Source: Ceratodon purpureus
Lineage: Eukaryota; Streptophyta; Bryopsida; Pseudoditrichales; Ditrichaceae
Length of the DNA: 64,000 nucleotides
Direction of reading: 5' to 3'
Assembly (NCBI GenBank): GCA_014871385.1
Contig: CM026426.1
Coordinates: forward strand, 49,215,263 to 49,279,262
The notes beneath the pieces are model-generated. The model was not told where the DNA came from. It did no database searches and was given only the letters and a program-made list of their open reading frames with translations. The position numbers were made by a program, and so were the translations under genes. Below are positions 46,373-57,461 of this stretch, piece by piece (position 1 is the first letter of the stretch; the number at the start of each line of letters is the position of its first letter).

Positions 46373-46846
46373 TTGGAGCAGACTTTGATAGTTTGTTGGA
46401 ATCTGCCATGGCTTAAGAGAGGAGGATATTTGTTTCTGTCCTTGAGATACGATCATACCATTCGGAGGGCACTTCACAACGTCCGTGAACGCTACGTTTT
46501 GCCGGCAATGGACTATTCCTTACCTTCAGAATTAGAAGCGATTGTCATCAACAGTTGGCCACACCGGCCCAAGAAGACAATCAATCCACGTAATATTGTT
46601 CATGCTTATGCCAACGTGAATGCAAGCTTCTATGGTAATACATTCGCAAAATTCCCAAGATGGCTCTCTGTGCCTGGAATACCATCGAAAGTTAGAGTAG
46701 ATGGTCCCGTGCCACGTGGAAGTTCACGATTCAATAGAGATGCCATAATGAAGATTTATGAAGAAAGAAGGGCAGTTGTAGCAGTTGGGATTACTCACAG
46801 GTCAGATGTGAGTGCTCTGAAGTGTGGTAGTGTATTACAGAAGTAG
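46373..46846 (+). CDS. Hypothetical 157-codon ORF
   Basis: A clean plus-strand ORF, one of the few long uninterrupted ones here; the listed start near 46,373 is not an ATG, so it is probably an exon. It reads RYDHTIRRALHNVRERYVLP, SELEAIVINSWPHRPKKTIN, HAYANVNASFYGNTFAKFPR and VPGIPSKVRVDGPVPRGSSR, ending at TAG 46,844. The amino-acid mix is that of a real globular protein with a basic C-terminal half. It may be the last exon of the rightward gene set. I do not recognise it. Confidence 0.45.
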   Translation: MEQTLIVCWNLPWLKRGGYLFLSLRYDHTIRRALHNVRERYVLPAMDYSLPSELEAIVINSWPHRPKKTINPRNIVHAYANVNASFYGNTFAKFPRWLSVPGIPSKVRVDGPVPRGSSRFNRDAIMKIYEERRAVVAVGITHRSDVSALKCGSVLQK

Positions 46847-47261
46847 ACAAAGAATACTTTTATTGTCCATGCTTACTCATATTGGCCATTAATATATGTG
46901 TTTTGTACCCTATAAATATACAACAATGAAATTTTGGTACGACATTATTATTTGATGTTGGTTATTCATTAATGTTATCTTGTATGTTGCCATTCACACA
47001 ATACTATTAATAGGTATTCAATTTTACGTCTTTAAAAAGACTAGATTTCTCGCAGACTGAATGGTTGATCATACAAGGAGATGCGTCATATATGATTTGG
47101 AATACATTCATGAGTTGCCAATATATAAATTTTTGCTCGCCAAATAATTTGATTTCATAGTACTATGTGGTACATGGGACATACTCATCTGAGAAGGTTG
47201 GATGATGCAATTTGCTACCAATGTTCCAAATTCGCCCTTTATTCTCAAATTAATGAATATA

Positions 47262-47345
47262 GTGTTGAGAGAAACTTGCTCCAAGACATGGTATTTGGGT
47301 CTCCCCTAAGCATAGATGAGATTGGCATGACTATGAATGACCAAA
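47262..47345 (+). repeat. Short internal duplication, copy 1
   Basis: TTGAGAGAAACTTGCTCCAA then GACATGGTATTTGGGTCT; repeated at 47,815-47,892. Both encode KDMVFGSALSIDEIG-like peptides. Confidence 0.85.
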
Positions 47346-47369
47346 TATCTTGAATGACCAAATATCTTG

Positions 47370-47822
47370 AGGTCATTGCTTGTGAAACAATTCTATAGGA
47401 TCTGCTTCAACGGATGGCGGATAGACCTGACCTCTGGAATTCAGTGAACTTTGATAGAACACACTGCTAGACTCCTCTATAGGTAATCACATTTCAAGAT
47501 GTTGAGAATGCTTGTGTTGTTTCGAAGCTTTGGAAACGTGAGATTGACAACATCCCTAAATATGCTTGCCTTCCACTTGCAAAGTGGGATTATGATTCAT
47601 ACGTGTAACGGCACTGGCAACCAAAGAGCGAGTATGAAGCGTTTCGCTTCAACGTGAACTGGAACGTTTTTAAAAGATCTTGGTCACTAGCAAATCCGAT
47701 TAACAATGATACGTTAGAAACAACGTCAATTGGCGAACTTAGGTGCTGTGAGTTAGATTAGTTGAGGTCATTGCTGAGTGACAATAGGAATTACTCTTTT
47801 TCAGGCTACAACCAAGAGAGAA
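47370..47822 (+). repeat. Dispersed repeat, copy B (decayed coding sequence)
   Basis: Matches 3,985-4,470 in the same orientation. The conceptual reading is better here: IPKYACLPLAKWDYDSY, YEAFRFNVNWNVFKRSWSLA and NPINNDTLETTSIGELR, followed without a break by the KDMVFGSALSIDEIG peptide. So the family encodes a protein of at least ~170 residues. Unknown family. Confidence 0.7.
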
Positions 47823-47892
47823 ACGTGCTCAAAGACATGGTATTTGGGTCTGCCCTAAGCATAGATGAGATTGGTATAACTATGTCAGAGTC
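47815..47892 (+). repeat. Short internal duplication, copy 2
   Basis: Partner of 47,262-47,345 about 550 bp away; only a few mismatches. Confidence 0.85.
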
Positions 47893-49870
47893 TACTGGTT
47901 TTTCCAAATATTATATTTTTTCTTTTACAATATTTTCTAATAATTTCTAGAAACATTTTTTTCCTTGTTTATTTTTTTATTTATCATATTATGTTTGCTT
48001 AATTTTAAATTGTACCAATTTTTTCCAGAAATTCATCTGCAATTCTTTGGTTGTGATGCTCCCGTTCTTTTTCATTCCTTAGTCATTGTATCATATTTTT
48101 ATTTTATTTTTTATTTTATTTTAAATGTTAGGAAGATCTTATACCCGTATTTAATTTAGGATTAATCTTCTAAATAAGGTTTTTATTACAATGATTCAGA
48201 CAGAAGTTGCACTCTTCAGTTCTGTAGGCTTGCAAAATTAATTTGCACATTACTTGTAAAACTTTGCAAGCAATTACATAGTCACTTTATTATGGCATGA
48301 TATGCTGACTAAAGTGTAAATTAGTGAAACCCACACACCTCCCTAGTTACTCCAAACTTGAAGCTTACTTTACTTGGGGCTTACTACAAGCTTGAACTTT
48401 ACTCTAGCAAGTCACTAATTTATGACCATTTGATCTAGGTTAACCTTCATCTAAGGGTCAGAGATGATTGGACTAGCGAGGCTGTTCCTGTCCATATAAC
48501 AAACAAGTGAATCTCTAGAGACTTCTTTGAGGGTATAAAACCATGAGAGTTTCTTTGCCATATGCATCTGTTTACTTGACTGCTTTGAAAGTAATTCTAG
48601 TTTGCTAAATGTGTGTGAGAGATTTTTAGAGCTTGTGAAGTTTTGGTATATGGTGATGTGGAGCTAAAGCAAAGTGCAACATGGCTGAGTCTGGTAGAAC
48701 TACTAGTCAGGTCCTCTAATTTATGTTTGCAATTAGACTCTTTCATCTCTTCCTTTGATTTGTATGTTTGGTGTAGGGTTTGATTTTTCTTGTGACTGCA
48801 ATCTCAAGCTGTAAAGGGCTCTTGACACCTTGTCTACAAACACAATCCTAACTGTGGTTTTGGTTGTGTTTATGGAGACAGCTGAGGTCCTTTACCTCTG
48901 GATTTTTCTTACTTTACTACACCAACATTCAAGGGATGAGAAGATTTCTGGAGACTCAAACTATTTTGTGTTTGATCTTGTATTGTCAGTTTTAAGACAA
49001 ACTTTTCTCTACTATTTGGATTGTTTTATCATACACTACTATTTCTAAGTAGTGAGTTGATTGAGAATTCTTTGGTGAAAAGTACTATGTGACTAAATTG
49101 GTAATTCGGAACTACATGAGATTGTTTTGTCATACACTACTGTATTGTAAGTAATGTATTGATTGAGAATTCTCTGGTGAAAAGCACTATGTGTCTATTT
49201 TTTATTTTTTTTGGTTTTGTGTTTAGCATAGAGACTGTGCTGTCAATAAGTAAATCAATGCTTCATTGTATAAGAAAGTGAACAGATAGGAATAGAGAAA
49301 AAATGAACTTCGGCATACATTGGCTGGAAATTAATCACTAGCCTAAGTGATTTAAAAACACTTTATGTATTTCACAACATCAAGAGAAACAAAATGTTCA
49401 CATGAAACTAGACTCTGAAACATTAATCAACCAGAGCAGAAAATGTGAGATTTGTTTTTAAAAAAAAACATCAATATTTGTATGTCTAATGCCTTCGCTC
49501 AGAGCATCGGAAAAACACAAGGACTGGGTGTTGATACCTATATCCATAAACAAGAAGTAAGATGTTTGGATCAAAATATGAATGGCCTAAACTGAATATG
49601 GTTGAAAATCCATATGGCATCTTAACTGTGCAATGAACTAAGTTATGTTCGGAATATGATACTGTACTACTTAGACCTTAATTACTTGGAAAAAATCTGG
49701 ACAGGAAGCACGATTCCTGAACAGAACGACACTAAGGTGTATCCTTTTCCGACTTGGAAGACTACACCGTCGATGAGGTAGAGTGCCTTAACCTACAATG
49801 ATTGCGCTCATTGGATAGAACTAAAGCCATGCTGAGTAATGCAAAGGTAGACACTTTGTGAGCATTGTAT
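47893..49870. other. Non-coding stretch
   Basis: No supportable gene. A TATA-like GGTATAAAA at about 48,532 lies 140 bp upstream of ATGGCTGAGTC (48,682), which is followed by only ten codons before a GT. This might be a promoter and first exon, but nothing downstream supports it. Confidence 0.35.
49021..49195 (+). repeat. Two direct copies of a ~74-bp unit
   Basis: 49,021-49,094 and 49,122-49,195 share CATACACTACT, TGATTGAGAATTCT and GGTGAAAAG, with about 85-90% identity and a 27-bp spacer. Confidence 0.85.
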
Positions 49871-50194
49871 CTATTGCTGACCAAGTGACCCGAATGTTGT
49901 GTTACAGAACGTCTCCAATGCGCTGCTCTCGGGACCTGGACTTGAATCCTGACTGCTAGCTATCTCGGAGGAGGGAGTACAGTCGAAATCTCTCGCACTG
50001 AACGAAGTGCTTCCGCTGGAATCGGCGTCGCATAGGTCACTCTCAATCTCCAGTGGATGAAGAGCGCAACACTCGCGTCGACCTGAGCAAGATCGTCGGC
50101 GACGTATGAACTCCGTGAAATGGACACCGGATGCATCTCCTAGAGCAACGACTTCTTGATAGCAGGAGTCGGTCCAGCAGAAGTCATTGGACAG
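49871..50194 (-). CDS. Hypothetical exon, Ser/Cys-rich
   Basis: A 107-codon open frame on the minus strand without a start Met, following an acceptor-like TTTTTGTAG, so probably a terminal exon. It reads LSNDFCWTDSCYQEVVALGD, then HFTEFIRRRRSCSGRRECC, then a Ser/Asp-rich tail to stop TAG at 49,871. Its GC content is well above the flanks, supporting coding use. The upstream exon could start near 50,310, but phases do not fit cleanly. Family unknown. Confidence 0.4.
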   Translation of the reverse strand: MSNDFCWTDSCYQEVVALGDASGVHFTEFIRRRRSCSGRRECCALHPLEIESDLCDADSSGSTSFSARDFDCTPSSEIASSQDSSPGPESSALETFCNTTFGSLGQQ

Positions 50195-50757
50195 CTACAA
50201 AAATTTACCGAGTGAAGGAACATCAGGTGAATCATCTCTTGGCGACGATGAATATGTGCTAACCATTCTAGGACGGCTGCTTTGTCCATGACACATGCAT
50301 TTGACAAATACGACATGAGAAAAGAGAAAAAATTACTGCTAACTTAAAAGTGATTTCAGAGAAGAGTCTGATTTCAAAGGGCGTTCATGGTACATAGATA
50401 GAGAATTAGACTGCGACGCATACAAAGTGTTTGGAGAGAAAACGACGCAGGGCGACGGAGGGTAACAAGAAGATATGAGAAGGTAGAAGTGAAAGCAGAC
50501 ACAGGGGTGCAGATTTAGGGAAGGAGGGTGAATCTGTAATGCAAGAAATCTGAACAGGTTAGAGGACAAAGCTATGGCGTTGAATTAGCAGAAATCAAGT
50601 GCTTATCGGCTGTATATGCACGGCTGATTAGGAGCGGATATGGTTAAAAGAAACACACTGGGCTACACAACAGTATTCAATCATGTGAACTGTGATGTTT
50701 ACAACTTAGCAACACTGAAAATATTTTCACTCGTACTACTCGTACATACTTTGGACA

Positions 50758-51540
50758 TTAAGTCATTTCCGGGGAAGGCCCAAAGGAACAGATTCCTAGT
50801 AGTGTATCACCTATGTTAAGGTCTGTGATCCACTCTTGAGCAGTAGCATAGGAAGTGTCATCGACAATGTCATGAAACATTCCAAAATGTTGCTGCAGCC
50901 AAGCGGTACTGTCATCAATGAACACCATGTACAATTGAGCTTGACAAAGGCGCAGAGCAACCACAGAAATCAGACACAAAAACATGATTTGATCGAGCAA
51001 ACTTTACAATGGAATTGATAGAATCGAGCATTGGCATGATACATGGCAAAGGAAGCAAATTTCTCACGTCACAAAGGAAGTCATAGTTCCGGCGTGTACT
51101 CTCCCTTGCCACCATTTGCTTGTGTTTCACCTCCGGTTCCTTAACTTTAGGGTTTTCAAACATGTTTGCAAGCAAACTCTTATACTCTCCCATGATCCTG
51201 TCTAACAAGGCCAACAATGAGATCCAGCACGTCTTCACATTCCAAAACATTATTAGCGCCTTTGTTTCCACAATTTCGACGAGGTTCTGAAACTCTAAAT
51301 GACACTCTGGGGTCAAACTAAAATTTGCATACATGGCCTTGCATAGTGCTTCAAGCTTTGTTTCAACCAGTAGGTTCAAAAGGGGCTATATGGTCAAGTT
51401 AGTGCGATGTGCCATGCAGTGCAGTCCTAACATGAAGGGGGCTGCATGTGCCTTCATTGTCTCAGTGACCCCGTTCGTGCAACCCTGGAACAAAGAGTTT
51501 CCATCTGCCACAAAACACATGCGAACACCAAGGGCAAGAT
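50758..51540 (-). pseudogene. hAT-like transposase remnant
   Basis: Minus-strand sequence resembling the middle/C-terminal part of hAT-superfamily transposases. LFQGCTNGVTETMKAHAAPF and LHCMAHRTNLTI (the conserved HC-x-AH-x-x-NL block) are followed by ETKLEALCKAMY, NVKTCWISLLALLDRIMGEY (the usual TRW-S... block) and KSLLANMFENPKV. The C-terminal segment to 50,758 continues as FIDDSTAWLQQHFGMFHD. The hAT enzymes cut and paste DNA using a D-D-E triad; the N-terminal BED finger is not found nearby. A stop near 51,390 and frameshifts inactivate it. Confidence 0.7.
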
Positions 51541-52393
51541 CAAAAAAAATACAACTCAAAACTAAACTAGTTTCCGATGCCGCTCCTTTGCTAAGATCCC
51601 TTGCACTTGCTAAACAACAGTATCCCCCGCCCTCCCATTACGTGCCAAGTATACTCTCGCATATTTTACGTGAGCATTCCCAGATAAGAAGTAATACTAA
51701 CCTGCAAGTACCTTCCTATGCAATGCAAGTGCCTTGTGGCGGCCTGCATGTTTCTACAAGGAATTGATCTTGGATACAAGCAATTTATCTCTGCCCTCTG
51801 CCTCACTGTAGACCTTGCACCAGACTCGTCTAACGTCCTCGTTTAATGAAACAAATGGCTTTGCCCATGGCAACCGTGCAGCTCACGCATCTTGCTAGTG
51901 ACAATTTGTTTTGTACACGCGGCGGATGGCAATGAAAACAACGCAAGATCAGAAATGCAACCGTAGTCTCAATACATCACAGCCAAAACAAAATTGCAGA
52001 AAGGGAAGAGTGTTGTTTCCATTGTCTCGCAAGTCGCCTTAAATCTCATCTCCATCGCGCTATTCTCCTCTCCGGAAGTCTCCAAAGCTGACAAACTACA
52101 TCTGCAAAAGCCTCCAAAATCCCAATTTGAACACTAGAAGGCAGCGAATGCACTTTGTATAGGGAAGGAGCGCAAGCGACACCCATCATATGATGGCAAA
52201 GACTGCCTATCTAGCCACCTTTTTGCAAAGTGTAAAATTTGCCAAGCTAAAATCCGAGTCAGACGGTGGCGATTATTTGCCAATTAGAAAATGGCTACTT
52301 TGAGCAGATGGTTGGAGTATTGGATGTATTAGGCGACACATTACCAACCCCCCTCAAACTCCAAAAGAATAGAGAGTCGGGCCACAGGGACGA

Positions 52394-52422
52394 AGGGGGA
52401 TGGGGGGTGGGGGGGCTGCTCG
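52394..52422 (+). other. G-run cluster (possible G-quadruplex)
   Basis: GGGGG-AT-GGGGGG-T-GGGGGGG within 25 bp, in otherwise AT-rich DNA. Confidence 0.75.
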
Positions 52423-52944
52423 CAAAATAATGGCCTATACGGCCCCGCTAGTCAAGGGGTCAACCAAGGCTCGCACCAATGGCCCATTCGTCCCGGCCTC
52501 GCCGCCCCGCCCAGGTCTTTTCAACGAGACCCAATTTGTCATCTAGGATTTGACGGCTTAGGGGTTTAGGATTTTCATCCTTTTTCATCAGGAGTTGTGC
52601 TGCATTCGCCAAAAGTTGTGTTGCATTTAGAGGTATTGGAGGTGTGCTACTACCAACTTGCCCTAAGTGTAAGAGAGGTGGCGTGGGGTGATAGTTATGC
52701 GAGGGATTATATGTCTAGTCTAGGTCGGGGAGTATATTGGAACGATGTGGGCTAGACATGTCTGTGGGAGGTGAGAATGTTTTTGAAGTTGAGTTTTGTG
52801 TCTTGGACAACGTTGTTGATGTTTGGTGTTTAGGCTGGTTAGAGATGTGTTGATGTTCGGTTCTGCGTCGTCGTTGGGTTTTGCACCAGAAAGAGGACAT
52901 TTAGCGATCTGAGGGAGCAAGACCTACATTCAAATAGATCCGTG

Positions 52945-53038
52945 CTAGAGCGCTCGAGTTGTAGCTACATTGTGAAACCCTACTAGAGCGCTCGAGTTGT
53001 AGCTACATTGTGAAACCCTACTAGAGCGCTAGAGTTGT
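52945..53038 (+). repeat. Tandem 38-bp repeat, 2.5 copies
   Basis: Units start CTAGAGCGCTCGAGTTGTAG at 52,945, 52,983 and 53,021; the first two are identical by eye and the third diverges after about 18 bp. The unit contains the palindrome GAGCGCTC. Confidence 0.95.
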
Positions 53039-53800
53039 GGCTGAGTCGGCCGTTTGAACGTGGAAAGAAGCAAAGAATTTCTATGTGTTCCTGATTAGGA
53101 TTTCTAGGTACCATTCCAGGGTTTAGAGGTTGTATGTGCCTATTGTTTTTGTTTTGAATTCCAACATTGTATTTAGTGTGCTTGCATTGTTGTGTTTGTC
53201 TTAGTAGGTTTAGGGTGTTGTTCATTGTTTGTATAGTTCATTTCTTTTTGCATGATTGATATACATGTATGTGAAATTCGGGCATCTTTGGATTAAATTT
53301 AGGATTTATGAGATGTACACCTGCAAAACTCAATAAGTTTGGTTTTCGCACCAGACATTGATCAGGTAAGCTTTCAGACTTAATTGTTTTATTTCCTAGT
53401 CCTTCTTGTTTATTGTTGCAAGGTATACTTTAGAGAGTTTAGGGTTGTGTTTTGTCTTGCTTGCATGTATGAGTTGTTCATTATTTGTGTTACTAGTAAT
53501 TTATTTTTTGGAAGTATGATTTGATTGTTTGTAAAAGTCTAACATGTTTGTATCTTGTTTTGGTCAATAGGATGTACACCTGCAAATTTAGTAGAAGTTA
53601 GGATTTGGCAACAAACTTTGATTAAATAATGATACGCACTCAATGCTTGTATTCATATGATGTCCTTTATTTGTATAATTCACATGTGAACAACAAAACC
53701 AAGGGCCTCCACCATTGGGTTCAAGGAGCATATTGGGAAGCGAGTTACAAGGGGAAACATGTGGACAAATGAATAGAATCCATACTAAAAGCAAAGACTT

Positions 53801-56800
53801 AGCTGCAATGGACGGGTCCAGTGTAGGAGGCAGGGCGCAAGCACCTCTAACTCATCAGCATAGGAGGTGAGCCCAGTCTATGTGTCTAAATCTGAGGATG
53901 GATCTGGGGATGACGAGTCAAACAATGAGATACTACGCAGGAGTAAGAGGAGAAGGATTACCAAAGGAGAAATGGCTAGGAGAGAGGAGAGTTAAGAGGA
54001 GGGGAGTAAATTAAAGAGAAGAACCCTAAAGAGACTACAATTAGTGACGAAATCTAAGAGGAGGAAGAAGACAAGTAGAGTAGGAACATTCAGCGGCGGC
54101 ATTAGGTTGAAGGATTCAAATGAAGAAGAGTATGTATCACCTATAAGAATGATCCGGCTGTTAGCCAACATGAGGCACACATCTAGAAAGCCTTCTACGT
54201 AGGAAAATCACGAAAAAAATCTTTTATTTTAGGAATTCTAGGCTGCAAAAAAAAAGGGCAAAAGGCATCAAAAATTTCCACAAATCTTCAGCTTCTTTTA
54301 GATTTTTCAACTAAGGTCCGTAGCCTTTTATGAGTCCCATACCCTATTACAATATCACAGCAAAATAGTACATCTACATAGTAGAAAATTTGTACTTTGT
54401 AGAATTTTGGACAATCTGACATACTTTGAAATTTGGGAAAAGTACTACTTTTGTTACTCCATACAACTTTTTTTGTGATCTTGGAATTTCAATAACAATG
54501 CTAGGCAATGTTCCAATTAGACTATATAATGGAATATGCATTCGCACAGTTTTTTCTTGGAGAAACAAAGTACTTTCTACCGATCACTTCCAAAAAAGTA
54601 CTTTTCTGACATACTTTTTACATAGGCGTAGTGTGCTTACACCTTACAGTTTATAGGGGACACTCGACAAGTGCATGTTGAATATAGCGCATTTTGAAGG
54701 AAAGGAGGATGACACCCAGCATTTCTATGTCCTACCTAGAACATTGGTGTACAACCAAGTGGATGAGCATGTAGAGAATGAAAATTTAGCTCCTGAAGAG
54801 CAAGGTCAAGTCCGTGACGCGAAGGCTTCTAGTAGTGTATGCTACCTAACGTGTGTCCTCCATCATCGCAAATTGTTGGGTCGAGATGGGAGGGGGTCTT
54901 TCGCGCAGCTCAACGTGAAGCAACCCTCCTCACTATTGAGGACCTAAAGGGTCTACGTGATGCTCCACGGTCCCAGCCTGCACTGAGGCTGTACCACCTA
55001 CTTCACAAAGGACGAATCCCTGTCATAGAAAAGGGGTTGTTGTCGCTCCCCATAGAATGCATGGACTGGCTATGGAGAATGGAATCTAATGGGCAATTGG
55101 CGGAGATGATTCCTAGGCACTTGAACCTTAATTTGGGGGCGCTTAGAGCAATTGGTAAGCATTAGAAATCCTTTTTGACTTGTGCATATGTGTAGTGCAA
55201 ATCAGTATCTAGTGCATCAGTTGTTGTAGGTTTGAACTAAGGACGTTGCTTGGGATGTATTCATTGGGAGGTGTAAGGTCCAACCAGAGCGCTCGATGAA
55301 GAGGAAATTCAGTTGTTTGTTCACCAAGCTACAAACTATTGGAATCCATACATCGTGGAGGAAGTCAAGGAGGGAAGAGAGGTTGATTTAAGGAAGCTCA
55401 AGTCCTACTTGCACTATACGTAGCAAGTTTGGGAGCACCAGGTATACGTCGATGCTGCACTGCAGGAAGCCGGGGAGTTGCACCAACAAAAAGCAGTGGA
55501 GGGATTTGAGTCAGACGAGCAAGCTTGTTGACTTGAGGAGACTCTATGGAGTTTGTCGCTACTTTACCAGGCACTCCTCGGAGACCTCCTTGGAACTAGA
55601 ACCCAGCGCCCTTAAAGCACACCTAGGGAAAACTGGAGGACATTATAAGGATTTTGGGTGATGAGGTAGGGACTATTAGGTCTAGTCTTGAGTCATAGGG
55701 GCCACATGTAGTGCGAGCTCTAAAATTCTACTCTAGAATGACTGAGGGGTGCGGTGTACCATTGGCATATCTAGTGAAGGGAATGACAAGATCGAGGCTC
55801 CTAGAGATTGTTGTCAATGGAGTGGAGTCACGGCGATTGTCTGTATGCGTCCAAGAATTAGTTGACATTGGATTTGCGTATTCTCCATGTACATTTGAGA
55901 AAACCACGTAAGCCACGTATACGACATGCTCCAACATGATTGCACTTATGGGATTCGAAGGGTGGTAGCAGGATCTTGTGCTCTTGAAGGTAGAGATCTT
56001 TCTTTGAAAGGTTGGTTGATGTAGCTTTGTGGATCTCAATTGAATTAAGGAGCACAAACTTGAGGTGGCTGCAATGTGGTATATGCCTCCTCTTAAGGAC
56101 CCAACTGCACTACGACTCTAGTGTAAGAAGGTGGGCTACACTTGACCATTCGCTCATCTCCATTGATATGATGTTATTTTGAATTGAGCGGCTTAAGTGA
56201 TAGACATTGCCGCGGCTGCGTATATTGCTATTTGTATGACCTAGCTGTAGTGCAGATGATATCTCTATGTTTTGGAAATTACATAAATGTTGTGCTGAAT
56301 TTGGATTTTTCAAGTGTTCTCAAGAGTGTGTACATTGCGAGAAAACGTGGATCTTGGAGGGGCAATGCTTGGGTTGGAGAATCAGGAGCCACCACCACAT
56401 AATCTCAGGCCCTATATAGAGAAGGTTGTGGATGCACTTACAGAGCTGCAGTCCAAGGAACAGAACATAGCCTTTAGAGTTCTTGGGGATAGTGATGGAG
56501 GTGATGCAGAGTTGAGGTCGGAGAGGAGTCCTGTAAACTTGGATCATCTGGACATTCCTCAGATGCCTCAAATTGTAGGGTTGTGGTTTTAGATATAGTT
56601 GGAATGGACTCAACTTGAGGTCTCTTGAGATGGAGTGTTAGAGGAGAGGGAGGGACACCTTCTTTGTCAACACATCAAGATGCCGGGTCTAGTGGTTATG
56701 GAGGGTGGTTCTAACCAGTGGCATCGTAAAACCCCTAATTACCTTCAATTGAGGCTTGTTCAAGAATCAGATACATGCTTTACTTATATGCGTTTACTGG

Positions 56801-57461
56801 ATTTTGACGATAGAGGGGAAAATTCCTTCAAAGACATTGCCACTGCTATGGATGAAGGGAATATTGGAGGAGCAGCATTGGCAACTAAAGAAGTTCTCAC
56901 AGTCAAGGAGGACTCCGCCGCCCACGATGATGCAAATGGTTGAGATGTAGTGCATGGGCCACCTACTCAGAAGTCTCTCACAAATAGTAGATAGTGTAGC
57001 CCTACAAATCCTTTGTTTGTACCTTCTTAAGGAATAGTAAAGTATGCACAATATGACTCGTTGTTTGCTCTTGGAAAACATTTTGAAAGCAATTTATAGT
57101 GCGTTTAGTTCATGTAGCATTATGCTCACTATAGCATTGACTTGGTACTAGACATGATTATGATATAATAAAGGCTTTTTATTACTGTAATTTACTCAAT
57201 CTTTCTAAAGAACGTTTCTTTCTAGAAGGTGGTCGTGTGACACAAGGATACCTCGACTTCCCTTTTGGCATAGAAAAGATCAAGTTGAATCTAGAGACAG
57301 ACATGGATATTTTAGATTGTAGTGGAGTGGAGATGAGTCCTCCATTGATGGATTGGGTCGCGGCATGGTTTGAGGGTGATACACCTCCTTACACACTTAT
57401 TTGCAAGACAGAGTTTGCATTGTCATTGAGGGCTCTTACTAATCGAAGTGCCTTAGCTTAA
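53801..57461 (+). pseudogene. Degenerate unknown multi-exon gene
   Basis: Plus-strand blocks with coding character. 53,865-54,200 is Lys/Arg/Ser/Glu-rich (SKSEDGSGDDESNNEILRRS, RRKKTSRVGTFSGG), like a nuclear N-terminus. 54,675-55,155 reads HFEGKEDDTQHFYVLPRTLV, then IPVIEKGLLSLPIECMDWLW, ending at donor TTG|GTAAGC. 55,255-55,500 reads ALDEEEIQLFVHQATNYWNP, then a TAG where Trp would fit. 56,330-56,592 and 56,635-56,943 are further ORFs, and 57,225-57,461 ends FALSLRALTNRSALA-stop. The splice-like junctions and consistent strand argue for one decayed gene, perhaps transposon-borne. I could not match any domain. Confidence 0.4.

Larger units (their letters stand above)
51541..53800. other. Mostly non-coding, with compositional islands
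   Basis: 51,541-51,900 may extend the hAT remnant leftwards in sense (ADGNSLF, VSLNEDVRRVWCKVYSEAEG on minus), weakly. 52,380-52,520 is a GC-rich island with a G-run cluster. 52,530-53,800 holds tandem repeats but no gene. Confidence 0.4.

Noticed and set aside
48532..48720. TATA box and first exon near 48.5-48.7 kb
   Set aside because: Only ten codons precede the putative donor and no downstream exon could be linked.
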